A program made the position numbers and the translations under genes. This document shows, piece by piece, positions 17,234 through 25,990 of a stretch of 53,974 nucleotides of DNA (its first letter is position 1; every line of letters begins with the position of its first letter). Under the pieces are notes generated by a model. It saw nothing but the letters and a program-made list of their open reading frames with translations, did not search any database and was not told where the DNA came from. Origin of the DNA: JBASRP01 sp044866075 (GTDB lineage: Bacteria; Actinomycetota; AC-67); NCBI GenBank assembly GCA_044866075.1, contig JBIOTQ010000073.1:1-53974 (forward strand), given 5' to 3'.

Positions 17234-19990
17234 ATGCGACGCTGGATTCTGGCCGTACTGATGCTGGTGAGTGCCGTTCCCGGCATCGCGCGCCCGGCCG
17301 CCGCGTCCAAGGTGCGCGTCGGCTATGGCGAGGCCGACGCCACCTGGCACGTCGGATCGGGATCGGGGCAGTACACGGAGAAGGACCCGAACCTGGTCCA
17401 CGTGGTCGACAGCGGCGAGGTCGACCCGTTCAACCAGTCGTGGATACAGCGTCACTCGTACGGGGTTCACTCGCGGTTGTCGATCCGCGCCATCGTGGTC
17501 GAGGGTGCGAACGGCGACCGCGTCGCGTTCGTGAAGCTGGACAATTATCTGGCCGCCGACGCGCTGTCTCGCCGGGCCGCGCAGATCCTCGACGCGGCCG
17601 GCACGTCGGGAATCCATTACTCCGACATCATGCAGATGGCGACGCACAACCACTCGTCGCCGTTCTACTTCTCGCCGTCCTGGGGCGTTTGGCTGTTCCA
17701 GGACGTGATCGACCTGCGCACGTTCGAGTACGAGGCGCGGCAGATGGCGCTCGCGATCGAGCGCGCCGCCGCCAACCTGCGTCCGGCGCGCATGGGCGCG
17801 ACCGTGATCCAGCACAAGATCTACAAGGGCAACATCGCCGGCGCGACGATAGGCGACGACGGAACGCCTGCCGGATACCCGGACTCGCACGCCGACTTCG
17901 GCATGACGGTCGTGCGGTTCGACGAGGTCCCGAGCGGCAAGCCGATCGCGGTGCTCGTGAACCACGGCCAGCATCCCGAGTCGAACGACGGATACGACCT
18001 CATCACGGCCGACTACCTCGCGCCGGCGCAGCGGATGATCGAGCGGGAGCTCGGATCGAAGCTCGTGTGGCAGCAAGGCGACGTCGGCAGTGCCGAAGGC
18101 CCCTACTTCCGCGACAACAACGACGTTCTTCCCGACGGAGTTATCCGCGCGTGGGCGCACGTCGCCCATTCCCAGACCGAGCGCGGCGCGCGCTACCTCG
18201 CGAACTCTATCGAGGCCGCATACAAGGCGATCGGGCGAGGGAAGGCGATCGTGCCGTTCACGACGGACTTCCCGGTGATGGCGGGTAACGCGTGGGTGCC
18301 GGGCCCCGTGTCGCACCCGTACCCGAGCGTGTCGAACTGCCGGACGGAGACCACCGCCGAGGGCAATCCCGGCTCTCCGATCCTGGGCCTGCCCGACTGC
18401 TTCCGTGCGACCGACGCGGAAGACGAGGCCGGCATCGACCACACGGGACTGTTCAACGGGCCGGACCCGAACAACCAAACATGGGAACAGCTCAAGGCGG
18501 CCGGCCTGCCGTTGCCCGAGCACTACGACGCTCCGTCCCACGGCGCCGTTCAGGAGAACTACCGCATCCACATCCAGGCGTTCCGGCTCGGTGAGGTGCT
18601 ATTCGCCTCGTGTGCATGCGAGGCGCAGATGGATCTGATCCTCAACTTCGAGAGCCGCGCCAACAAGACGCGGCACGACATCTTCGACGGGTACGAGTAT
18701 CCGTGCACAAAGAACGCCGACACGACGTGGACGTGCAAGGCGGGCGGCGCGCTGCAGCAGACCGTGAAGGTATCCGACGAGAAACACGCGCGGATGGTCG
18801 CCGAGGTCCACAACGATGCGAAGGGATGGGACGATCCCTCCAACGCCGTCGCGGCCAACGCCGAGCCGGCCGATCCCGCGCAGATCAAGGGCAACTTCAC
18901 GAAGGAAGAGATCCAGGACCTCGGGGTGGCTGGGTACGCCCTGCCGATCGGTGTGGGACACGCGGGCGACTACAACGGTTACGTCGTGAGCTATCGCGAG
19001 TACATGATCCGCGACCACTACCGGAAGGCCCTCACGGCGTACGGCCCGCACACGGCGGACTACATGGTGACGCGCATGGTTCGGCTCGCCGCCTCGCTGC
19101 GACCGGGCGGGCCGGCGCTCGCGCCGGAGCCTCTCGATCCGGTAGCGGTGGCGGACGAGGTGCGCGAGGAAGCCTTCATGCAGTCGTTCGGGCAGCTGAC
19201 GAGCTCGGTCTACGACGCGTGGCTCGCGTCGCTGCCGTCCGACGTCGGCCCCGCCGCAGCTCTCGCGCAGCCGAAGAACATCACGCGGTTCCAGGCGGCG
19301 ACTTTCACGTGGCGCGGGGGCTCCAACGCCGTCGACAACCCGGTCGCGCGCGTCGAGCGGCGCGTCGGTAGCCGCTGGGTTCCGTTCGCCGACCAGAGCG
19401 GTGAAGTGCAGACGATGGTCGCTCTTCCCGCCGGCGCAGGCGGCGTGGTCGACACGTACGCCGGGAACCAGGAGTGGAAGTGGACGGCGAACCTCGAAGC
19501 GTTCGATGCGTTCCCGCGTGCCGCCGTTCCGGGCGGACAGACGCCGGCCGGCACTTATCGCTTCGTCGTCGACGGGACGATCCGTCAGGGCGGAGCCAAC
19601 GAGCGATACCACCTCGCGAGCACGCCGTTCACCGTGTCGCGCTGGACCGGCATCACGGTCGGCGGGGCGAGGCGCTCGAAGAACTCGGTGTCGTTCACGA
19701 TCACCTCGCTTTACCCGCGCACCTACGCGTCGGCGTTCCGGTACATCAAGGACGACGGGAACGCGAAGCTCTGCAGGACCTGTTCGTTCCGGCCCTGGGC
19801 GCGGTCTGGTCAGATCGCGAGAGTCCTCGTGCGTGTGCAGCACGCGAACGGGAGCATCGATTACGTCGTCGCGAAGAAGATCGGCGACCGGTGGGTCGCG
19901 AAGGTCAAGTCGTCGGACAAGGTCTCGATCGAGGCGGGCGGGATCCTCGACACGTTCGGGGAAACGAACGCGACGCGCGTCACGTTCTGA
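17234..19990 (+). CDS. Secreted neutral/alkaline ceramidase-like hydrolase (918 aa)
   Basis: This looks like the non-lysosomal neutral/alkaline ceramidase family, zinc enzymes that cleave the amide of ceramide-type lipids. A signal peptide covers residues 1-25. The catalytic-domain mark THNHSSPF (137-144) gives the zinc-binding HxH, and VNHGQHPE (about 245) adds another His. The final 200 residues form a C-terminal beta domain (TFTWRGGSN, AGTYRFVVDG) like that of neutral ceramidases. At 918 aa it is longer than typical family members (650-780 aa) because of an extra tail after the beta domain. ATG 17234 has a GGGAAAGGGA stretch upstream. True substrate is unproven. A second, shorter relative lies at 22016. 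Confidence 0.8.
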   Translation: MRRWILAVLMLVSAVPGIARPAAASKVRVGYGEADATWHVGSGSGQYTEKDPNLVHVVDSGEVDPFNQSWIQRHSYGVHSRLSIRAIVVEGANGDRVAFVKLDNYLAADALSRRAAQILDAAGTSGIHYSDIMQMATHNHSSPFYFSPSWGVWLFQDVIDLRTFEYEARQMALAIERAAANLRPARMGATVIQHKIYKGNIAGATIGDDGTPAGYPDSHADFGMTVVRFDEVPSGKPIAVLVNHGQHPESNDGYDLITADYLAPAQRMIERELGSKLVWQQGDVGSAEGPYFRDNNDVLPDGVIRAWAHVAHSQTERGARYLANSIEAAYKAIGRGKAIVPFTTDFPVMAGNAWVPGPVSHPYPSVSNCRTETTAEGNPGSPILGLPDCFRATDAEDEAGIDHTGLFNGPDPNNQTWEQLKAAGLPLPEHYDAPSHGAVQENYRIHIQAFRLGEVLFASCACEAQMDLILNFESRANKTRHDIFDGYEYPCTKNADTTWTCKAGGALQQTVKVSDEKHARMVAEVHNDAKGWDDPSNAVAANAEPADPAQIKGNFTKEEIQDLGVAGYALPIGVGHAGDYNGYVVSYREYMIRDHYRKALTAYGPHTADYMVTRMVRLAASLRPGGPALAPEPLDPVAVADEVREEAFMQSFGQLTSSVYDAWLASLPSDVGPAAALAQPKNITRFQAATFTWRGGSNAVDNPVARVERRVGSRWVPFADQSGEVQTMVALPAGAGGVVDTYAGNQEWKWTANLEAFDAFPRAAVPGGQTPAGTYRFVVDGTIRQGGANERYHLASTPFTVSRWTGITVGGARRSKNSVSFTITSLYPRTYASAFRYIKDDGNAKLCRTCSFRPWARSGQIARVLVRVQHANGSIDYVVAKKIGDRWVAKVKSSDKVSIEAGGILDTFGETNATRVTF

Positions 19991-19995
19991 CGCCG

Positions 19996-20334
19996 CTAGG
20001 CGTCGCCGTTCGCCTCGCCGTAGGTCCGCAGCAACTCGTCGTGGATGCCCACGGCGTCGAGTGCACGCTGCGCCGGCGGACTCAGATCCCAGACGAGCTC
20101 GAAGCCGGCTTCCTTGCAGCGCCGTACCGTCTGGATGAGCAATCGGATGCCGGTGCTGTCCATGAAGGTGAGCCCCGACCAATCGAGCCGGATGAGCTTC
20201 GGAGCGTCCGGAGAGACGGCATTGCCTAGCTCTCGTTCGACGTCGGGCGCGGTCGCGATGTCGAGCTCGCCGGAGCACGAGATGATGATCATCTCGTCCG
20301 TTCGTTTGGCGGAAACCGAGAAGTGTGACGTCAC
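19996..20334 (-). CDS. STAS-domain anti-sigma-factor antagonist
   Basis: A 112-aa STAS protein of the SpoIIAA/RsbV type. The phosphorylation site is intact: S60 in FMDSTGIRLL. In such systems the unphosphorylated form binds the anti-sigma kinase and frees the sigma factor. Its ATG overlaps the stop of the receiver-domain gene (20331-20334), so the two are made together, suggesting that the receiver's state is tied to the partner-switching pathway. No kinase or phosphatase is adjacent; an RsbA-type ATPase lies about 15 kb away. Confidence 0.92.
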   Translation of the reverse strand: MTSHFSVSAKRTDEMIIISCSGELDIATAPDVERELGNAVSPDAPKLIRLDWSGLTFMDSTGIRLLIQTVRRCKEAGFELVWDLSPPAQRALDAVGIHDELLRTYGEANGDA

Positions 20335-20720
20335 GTCGCGTCGCGCTCCCGTGGTTGACCCAAGTGCGCGTTCACCGCGTCGACGAGTTGCCCTGCGATG
20401 AAAGGCTTCGTTATGTACCCGACGGCACCTGCCGCCATCGCCTTCTCGGACGTCGCGGGCGTCGCGTGAGCGGACAAGATGATCACAGGTATCGAATCGA
20501 TCTTTCCGCTTGCTCGCATCGCCTCCAGAACCTCCATCCCATCGCCGTCCGTGAGACGCAGGTCGAGCAGGACGAGATCCGGGTCATCGCTTTCGATCAT
20601 CGCCGTTCCGTCCTTGATCCCCGCTGCGGTGGAGACCTCGCAGCCGGCGGAGCGGAGGATCACCTTAACCATGTAGACGATGTCGGGCTCGTCGTCGATT
20701 ACGAGTACGCGGCGTCCCAT
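20331..20720 (-). CDS. Single-domain response regulator (receiver only)
   Basis: A 129-aa CheY-like receiver with no output domain. The acidic pocket is D10/E11, the phospho-acceptor is D53 (LLDLRL), the switch residue is S83 and the invariant lysine is K105 (YITKPF). No histidine kinase is adjacent. The operon with the STAS gene (ATGA overlap) suggests it feeds into partner-switching control rather than directly binding DNA. The start ATG has GAGG about 9 bases upstream. Confidence 0.93.
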   Translation of the reverse strand: MGRRVLVIDDEPDIVYMVKVILRSAGCEVSTAAGIKDGTAMIESDDPDLVLLDLRLTDGDGMEVLEAMRASGKIDSIPVIILSAHATPATSEKAMAAGAVGYITKPFIAGQLVDAVNAHLGQPRERDAT

Positions 20721-20798
20721 TACAAGAACCTCATGGAGTCCCCGGAAGACGTACGCCGAGCATCGTACCGGAGGTTCGAGATGACGCGTCGGCTCTGT

Positions 20799-20804
20799 TA
20801 AGGT
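20799..20804 (+). promoter_or_regulatory. candidate -10 box of a leaderless Rieske-gene transcript
   Basis: TAAGGT lies 8 bases before the ATG at 20813 with no ribosome-binding site between them. Confidence 0.3.
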
Positions 20805-20812
20805 GCCGCGCC

Positions 20813-21160
20813 ATGAGTGAGATCGAAGTGGGGCCGAGCGCCGAGCTGACCCCCGGCAAGGTCACCGGAGCCGGCAAGTGGGCCGTCGGAAACTCGCAAG
20901 GAGACCTCTTCGCAGTCACCCGACGGTGCCGCCACCTCTACGCCGATCTCGCCGGCGGATCGATCGATCGCGACGGGTGTCTCGTGTGTCCGTGGCATGG
21001 GTCGAAGTACGACGTGAAGACCGGCCGGATGGTGCGCGGCCCGCAGGGAATCTTCGCGAAGATCCCGGGCCTCGGTCTCGCGTTCAAGGCCCTGACGCGG
21101 GTGGTTCCGTTGGGACGAGGAACCGTTCGGGAACGCGACGGGAAGATCTTCGTCCGTTAG
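20813..21160 (+). CDS. Stand-alone Rieske [2Fe-2S] protein
   Basis: A 115-aa protein made of one Rieske domain. The cluster ligands are visible as CRH (residues 39-41) and CPWH (60-63), the C-x-H...C-x-x-H pattern. No signal peptide or membrane anchor is present, so it is a cytoplasmic, ferredoxin-like electron carrier rather than part of the bc1 complex. No oxygenase partner lies next to it. A P450 lies far downstream, but a link is speculative. Confidence 0.93.
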   Translation: MSEIEVGPSAELTPGKVTGAGKWAVGNSQGDLFAVTRRCRHLYADLAGGSIDRDGCLVCPWHGSKYDVKTGRMVRGPQGIFAKIPGLGLAFKALTRVVPLGRGTVRERDGKIFVR

Positions 21161-21176
21161 CGCCGCCGCCCCGCCG

Positions 21177-21881
21177 TCAGGCGTGCGTGAAGTTCAGCAG
21201 GAACTCGAGCGATCCGTTGTCCTCTGTCGTCACGACGCCGCCGAAGCTCGGGTTCGGGATGTTCCAGTCGACGAACGTGATCGGGATACTGCCGCTCACT
21301 TGGATCGAGGGGCCCGTGCGGCGACCCGTCACCGTGAACGTCACGGACCTCGTCGTTCCGTGGAGCGTCAGCTTTCCGGTCGCGAGCGCGGTGCCGGTCA
21401 CGCCCTCCGCCGGGATCGAGCCGAGGTTGATCGGCTCGCTCAACGTGAACGTCGCCGTCGGATACGTCGATGTGTCCATGATCCGTCCGTTGAACTGGCG
21501 ATCGCGCCGCTGTTGGTCGCTCGACATGGTCGTCATGTCGACCGTGAACGTCGCCGCGTTCACCGTGGTGCCGTCGATCGTGATGGTGCCATCGATCTTG
21601 GAGGTCCGGCCGACGGCGGTGTTGGACTGGCCGAACAGAACCTCCTTCACGCGATACCCGACCCGCGATCCGCTCGCGACCGTCCAGGTGCCGTCGAGCG
21701 GCACCGTCGCCGTTGCGGTCGTCGCCGGCGTCGCGTCGGTCAACGTGAGCGGGGCCGGCGCCTTCCCTTCGATGAAGTGGATGTAGATGTAGGGCCCGCC
21801 CACAACGGCGGCGGGGATCGCGAGCACGCCGATCAGGATCCAGCGTCTCCAATTCCGAACCTTCGGTGTTCCTGCGGTCAT
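21177..21881 (-). CDS. YceI family protein, membrane-anchored
   Basis: A 234-aa protein. An N-terminal membrane segment (about 13-33) acts as an uncleaved anchor or signal. The YceI beta-barrel (about 62-233) begins WTVASGSRVGYRVKEVLFG and has the typical internal pattern (TVDMTTMSSDQQRRDRQF, TFTLSEPI, GKLTLHGTTRSVTFTV). YceI proteins bind isoprenoid-type lipids in their barrel. AGGAGG lies upstream of the ATG. It is divergent from the second ceramidase-like gene; an interrupted inverted repeat (CTCAGGC at 21914, GCCTGAG at 21951) lies between them. Confidence 0.93.
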   Translation of the reverse strand: MTAGTPKVRNWRRWILIGVLAIPAAVVGGPYIYIHFIEGKAPAPLTLTDATPATTATATVPLDGTWTVASGSRVGYRVKEVLFGQSNTAVGRTSKIDGTITIDGTTVNAATFTVDMTTMSSDQQRRDRQFNGRIMDTSTYPTATFTLSEPINLGSIPAEGVTGTALATGKLTLHGTTRSVTFTVTGRRTGPSIQVSGSIPITFVDWNIPNPSFGGVVTTEDNGSLEFLLNFTHA

Positions 21882-22015
21882 CTCAGCCTCCTGGTGTGGC
21901 CCGATCCCACCATCTCAGGCTGAACGCGTGCTGAGCGGTTCCTGCGGATCGCCTGAGAAAGCGCCGGGTTCGGTAGGAGGCGCCGGGGGCCGCGACGAAT
22001 CCTCGGGGGACGCGG

Positions 22016-23932
22016 ATGAGACAGAAAATCGCGGGACTCTGGGTGCTGGCGGCGGTCGCGGCCGGGCTGGTTCCGGCGCACGCCGACCCGGCGATCTTCA
22101 AGGTCGGTTTCGCCGTCCGCAACATCGACCCCACCTGCGCGGGCTGCCGGGCGGAAGGCCAGTACCTGGGCGGCTTCGGGCAAGGCGACCCGGTGAAAAC
22201 CGTGCACGACTCGCTCGAGGTGCGCGCGATGGCGATCTCGAACGGCGCCAAGACGGTCGCGCTCGCGATCGTCGACACGCAGGGCTACTTCTCGGGGAAC
22301 CAGGAAGGGCCGTGGGGCAACCGCATCGCGCGCGAGGACGCGGCGGCCGCGCTCGGAATCGCGCCCGGCGACATCATCATCTCGTCGACGCATTCGCACG
22401 CGGCGCCCACCATCATGGGGATCTGGGGACCGACCGATCCCGCCTACTTGAAGTACGTTCACGACCAGACCGTCGCCGCGATCGTCGCCGCGGGAACGCC
22501 TTCGGCCATGAAGGATGCGGAGTTGCTGTCGGCCGAGGCCGACATCTCGTCCACGATCATCTCCGGCATCGAGCAGACGGACGGCTATCAAGGCTGGGGC
22601 GTCGACGGCAGGACGCCCGTCCTGTGGGCGCGCGACCCCGCGTCGAAGGCGACGCTCGGTCTCTATGCGAACGTTCCCGTCCACGCCGACGTGGTGAACG
22701 GGCTCGGGCTGAACCTCATGTCGGCGGACCACATCGGCGTGGAGCGGACCTTGCTCGACGCCGACCTCGGCGGCACCTCCGTGATCGCGATGGGCACGCT
22801 CGGACGGCAGGAAGCGATCGTGCAGACCGACGGGCTCGCGGCTGCGAACCGGCTGGGCACCTACGTCACGAACGAGATCGAGCGGGCGCTGGCGTCGGCC
22901 CGGCCGATCACGGACACGACGCTCGCATCGGCCGAGCAGTACGTCGTCGTGCCGGGTACCAACCCGCTGCTCGCGGCGCTGAACTACGGGAACGCGGCGC
23001 CCGGTTGCCCGTGCAACATGCCGGGTGTCGACACGTGGACGATCGACCGCGCGCTCACGCCTCCGTACCTCGCGGGCGGCGCATTCGGGACGTGGATCAC
23101 CGCATTTCGGATCGGGAACGTGGTGTACGCGACCCAGCCGGGCGAGGCGTTCCCGGAGGTCTCCACGTCGATCCGAACCGTTTACGGACGGGGCAACGAC
23201 GTGCGGATCGTTGGGATGGCGCAGGACCAGCTCGGCTATTACTACCCGCCCGAGGCGTACCCGTTCACGTTCACGAACCCGTCCGATCATCACATCTACA
23301 ACAGCAGCCTGTTGCTCGGCGAGATCAACGTGAACGCGCACGCCCTGAACGCGGCGTCGCTCGGATTCACGCCGACCCTCAATCACGAGACGATCCAGTT
23401 CGAGCGGCCTCAGTCGATCTTCGAAGTGGGCTTGCAGTGGTTCCCGACGAAGCGCGAGAGCGTCTCACCCACGGTCGAATTGACCGGCTACACGTCCGAG
23501 CCCGCGTACACCGACATAGTGCCGGGCGTCACCCTAGGCACTGCGGGCGAGGGAGGAGAGTGCCCCCACGACATCGCGTGGAGCTTCGGTGGGACGACCA
23601 CCGGCGGCGGCTGCGGCCAGATCGTGACGCACACGTTCCCACGCGTGGACGAGTTCTACGACGTGTTCGCGTCGGTCGCGGACGCCCGGACGGGCGGCAC
23701 CGTCTCATGGGGCGGCCGGCTGTGGATCGACCCGCCGCTCTCGGCCGTCGTCACCGTCGACGGCGACGCGCTAACGGCGGGAGTGAGTGGCGGCCAGGGG
23801 ACCATCCTCGCGGCGCACTGGTCGTTCGACGACGCGACGACCGCGCATGGGCTGGTCGTGACGAAGCCCGGCGGGCACGGCACCGTGACCGTCGTCGACG
23901 GGGCCGGCAACCGCGCGACCGCCAGTTTCTGA
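22016..23932 (+). CDS. Secreted neutral ceramidase-like hydrolase (638 aa)
   Basis: A signal peptide (1-23, cleavage after AHA) precedes a neutral-ceramidase-like catalytic domain. IISSTHSHAAP (121-131) supplies the zinc-binding HxH, and VDTQGYFSG follows the family pattern for the strand before it. The C-terminal region (about 480-638) has beta-sandwich, PKD-like character (DIAWSFGGTTTGGG, TVTVVDGAGNRATASF) and differs from the tail of the 918-aa relative. The two proteins are therefore paralogues with different accessory domains. Substrate unproven; ceramide, N-acyl amino lipids or other amides are possible. Confidence 0.78.
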   Translation: MRQKIAGLWVLAAVAAGLVPAHADPAIFKVGFAVRNIDPTCAGCRAEGQYLGGFGQGDPVKTVHDSLEVRAMAISNGAKTVALAIVDTQGYFSGNQEGPWGNRIAREDAAAALGIAPGDIIISSTHSHAAPTIMGIWGPTDPAYLKYVHDQTVAAIVAAGTPSAMKDAELLSAEADISSTIISGIEQTDGYQGWGVDGRTPVLWARDPASKATLGLYANVPVHADVVNGLGLNLMSADHIGVERTLLDADLGGTSVIAMGTLGRQEAIVQTDGLAAANRLGTYVTNEIERALASARPITDTTLASAEQYVVVPGTNPLLAALNYGNAAPGCPCNMPGVDTWTIDRALTPPYLAGGAFGTWITAFRIGNVVYATQPGEAFPEVSTSIRTVYGRGNDVRIVGMAQDQLGYYYPPEAYPFTFTNPSDHHIYNSSLLLGEINVNAHALNAASLGFTPTLNHETIQFERPQSIFEVGLQWFPTKRESVSPTVELTGYTSEPAYTDIVPGVTLGTAGEGGECPHDIAWSFGGTTTGGGCGQIVTHTFPRVDEFYDVFASVADARTGGTVSWGGRLWIDPPLSAVVTVDGDALTAGVSGGQGTILAAHWSFDDATTAHGLVVTKPGGHGTVTVVDGAGNRATASF

Positions 23933-23937
23933 TCGCG

Positions 23938-25224
23938 CTACGAGCAGCCGAGAGGCGTGCAGCCCGCCGGACCATAGCCGGGGAACCCCAGCGCGGCCAC
24001 GACGTCGTCGACGTTCTGCGCATCGCCGATCACGCCCTCGTCCAGCGGCGGGACGACGGGTGCGCTCATCTGATACGGCCCCGGGTCTGAGACCTTCACA
24101 TCGGTCACGGCCTGGAGTACCCGTCGGGGGATCTCGTGGTCGATGATCCCGGGCTGCGATTGCCATACGCTGTTCCGTGTGTCGAGCTCGAACTCGCCGG
24201 GCTCGCCCATCCTGACGATCACCATGTCCAGGGACGGAATCATCCAGATCCGCTGGTTCCGGAACCCAACCATCGCGTAGGCGTCCTTGGGCGCGCCCGG
24301 CCAGGGACCGTTCCGGCCTTCGTCGGGCCCCTCGGTGTTCGGGAGCGGGTAGCGGTCGGCGCCGTTGATCCAGAAGAGCAATCCGTAGGCATGGTTGATC
24401 CGGATCCGCGAGGTCGCCTGCTTCTGGTACGCCGCCGAGATGAGCTGCTTCCCGTTCCAAATCCCCTTGTGGAGCATGAGGTAGCCGAGCCGCGCCCAGT
24501 CCACCGGACGCATGCTGAGATTGGCCCACCCTTCGGTGTGACCCGCGCGGTCACGGCCCCAGCTCCACGAGCCCGCCGGGATCCCAATCGGGCCGAAAAG
24601 GTTCCGCTGCGCCCAATCCTGGATGTCCATCTTGAGCGCGCGCTCGAGCGCATGGAGCAAGAGAGTCACCGGCGTCTGCGCGTATTCCCAGTGCGTGCCC
24701 GGCTTGTAGTCGAAGGGGAGCGACAAGGCGTCGCGCACCTGGTCGGGCATCACCGTGCCCAGCAGAGGCGGGTCGCGAACCCAGTTGTGATGCAGTCCCG
24801 AGCTCATCGTGAGGAGGTGCCGTGGCGTCAGTTTCCCGTGGGCCCGGTCGGCCTCGGGGATCCACGTCGAGAGCGGCTTGTCGATGTTGAACTTGCGCAT
24901 GGTGACGGCGCGGCCGACGAGCATCGACGTCACGCTCTTGGTCATGCTCCAGCCGTTCAGCGACTGCTCCGCCGTGAGGGGGTCGAGGCGGCTCGATCCC
25001 ACCAAACATCCGTGCCGGACCACGAGAAGGGACTCGGTGGCATGCAGCGTCGCCCAGTCCATGGCCTCTTGCAGCTTCTGCGCGTCCATCCGCACGGCCG
25101 CCGGAGCTGCTGTGGCCCAGCCCTCGCGGGGGGTCGCACAGCGTGAGATCGCGGCACCAGGCCGGGGGACCGCGAGGCTGAGGAGTCCCACCGCCAGCGC
25201 CATCACCGCGATCTTCCGCCTCAC
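23938..25224 (-). CDS. Exported serine hydrolase, class C beta-lactamase fold
   Basis: A 428-aa protein with a signal peptide (1-25). The nucleophile motif S93-M-T-K (SxxK) and the YAQ triad at 181-183 (Y-x-N/Q position) match the beta-lactamase/transpeptidase-like esterase family. LLTMSSGLHHNW (137-148) is the typical following segment. The third motif (KTG or HxG) is not obvious. Likely an esterase, D-aminopeptidase or carboxypeptidase-type enzyme rather than an antibiotic-resistance gene. It is divergent from a QsdR-like regulator and shares with it an intergenic region holding three GTCTCA boxes, so it is the likely target of that regulator. Confidence 0.87.
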   Translation of the reverse strand: MRRKIAVMALAVGLLSLAVPRPGAAISRCATPREGWATAAPAAVRMDAQKLQEAMDWATLHATESLLVVRHGCLVGSSRLDPLTAEQSLNGWSMTKSVTSMLVGRAVTMRKFNIDKPLSTWIPEADRAHGKLTPRHLLTMSSGLHHNWVRDPPLLGTVMPDQVRDALSLPFDYKPGTHWEYAQTPVTLLLHALERALKMDIQDWAQRNLFGPIGIPAGSWSWGRDRAGHTEGWANLSMRPVDWARLGYLMLHKGIWNGKQLISAAYQKQATSRIRINHAYGLLFWINGADRYPLPNTEGPDEGRNGPWPGAPKDAYAMVGFRNQRIWMIPSLDMVIVRMGEPGEFELDTRNSVWQSQPGIIDHEIPRRVLQAVTDVKVSDPGPYQMSAPVVPPLDEGVIGDAQNVDDVVAALGFPGYGPAGCTPLGCS

Positions 25225-25248
25225 TTTTGCGGCCTCCTCGGAGCGCCG

Positions 25249-25307
25249 GTCTCATCTGAGACAAATCCTGGATTTATCTCACGTGAGACGATATGCTATG
25301 TTGTCTC
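25249..25307. promoter_or_regulatory. operator cluster and promoter between hydrolase and QsdR-like gene
   Basis: Three related boxes are seen: GTCTCATCTGAGAC (25249-25262, 6-bp arms), the perfect palindrome TCTCACGTGAGA (25277-25288) and a half site GTCTCAC (25303-25309). A candidate -10 box TATGCT (25292-25297) for the regulator gene lies just after the second palindrome, which would sit in the promoter spacer. This suits steric repression in both directions by the QsdR-like protein. Confidence 0.65.
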
Positions 25308-25330
25308 ACGCTGTCAAGGGAGGTCTCGCG

Positions 25331-25903
25331 ATGGCCATGCAGGTGAAGGTACGCCCGGCTCCCACTCCCGACGATCTCTTCGCGCTCGCACGCCGGCGTT
25401 TCCTCCAGGGGCAGCGGCTGGATGTGGCCGGGCTCGGGGAGGAGCTGGGGATCTCCCGTGCCACGGCGTACCGGTGGGCCGGGAACGAGGAGGAACTGAC
25501 CGGGCGCGTGATCGCGGCCCTCGCCGAGGCGACCTTCCGGCGCACGACGAAGGAGGCGCGAGGCCGCGGCCTCGAACGCGTGCTGGACGCGGAGCGGCGC
25601 GGCCTGCGGTACATCGCGACGTTCCCCGCCTACCGAACCTTCCTCGAGCGCGAGGACCCGATCACGTCGATGCGCATCGTCGCGTCGAAGCACGGACCGG
25701 TCCAGGCCTTGCAGATCCGGTTGCACGAGGAGTGGCTGCGTGAACTGATCGATCGCGGCGAGATCTCGCTATCGGTCGAACCGCACACGATGGCGTACGC
25801 GCTGGTTCGCACGGCAGAGGCGTTCCTCTACGCCGACATCATCGCCGGCGAGGAACCAGACGTGGACAAGTGCGTCGAGGTGCTCCGGCTCCTTTTGCGA
25901 TGA
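25331..25903 (+). CDS. TetR-like regulator of the QsdR type
   Basis: A 190-aa regulator. The N-terminal helix-turn-helix (about 15-60) has a shortened form, with LDVAGLGEELGISRATAYRW followed by AGNEEELTGRVI. The C-terminal helical domain (YIATFPAYRTFLEREDP, MAYALVRTAEAFLYADII) resembles QsdR, the Rhodococcus repressor of a quorum-sensing-signal lactonase. Start ATG 25331 has AGGGAGG about 12 bases upstream; another ATG is two codons later. Palindromic GTCTCA boxes in front of it are its likely operators. The effector is unknown. Confidence 0.85.
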   Translation: MAMQVKVRPAPTPDDLFALARRRFLQGQRLDVAGLGEELGISRATAYRWAGNEEELTGRVIAALAEATFRRTTKEARGRGLERVLDAERRGLRYIATFPAYRTFLEREDPITSMRIVASKHGPVQALQIRLHEEWLRELIDRGEISLSVEPHTMAYALVRTAEAFLYADIIAGEEPDVDKCVEVLRLLLR

Positions 25904-25990
25904 GCTCAGCCAGCTTAGCGATCCCCCGCTCGCCCCCGGTCGACCCGATCGTAGGAGCGGGCGCTAGAGTTCTCCGTCGAGGAGGCGGTC

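Noticed and set aside
18599..20278. 559-codon minus-strand frame under the ceramidase-like gene
   Set aside because: Antisense shadow that also crosses the STAS gene.
21914..21957. Inverted repeat CTCAGGC...GCCTGAG between YceI and the second ceramidase-like gene
   Set aside because: Only 7-bp arms with a 30-base gap and no nearby regulator gene; could arise by chance in GC-rich DNA, so it is only mentioned in the YceI entry.
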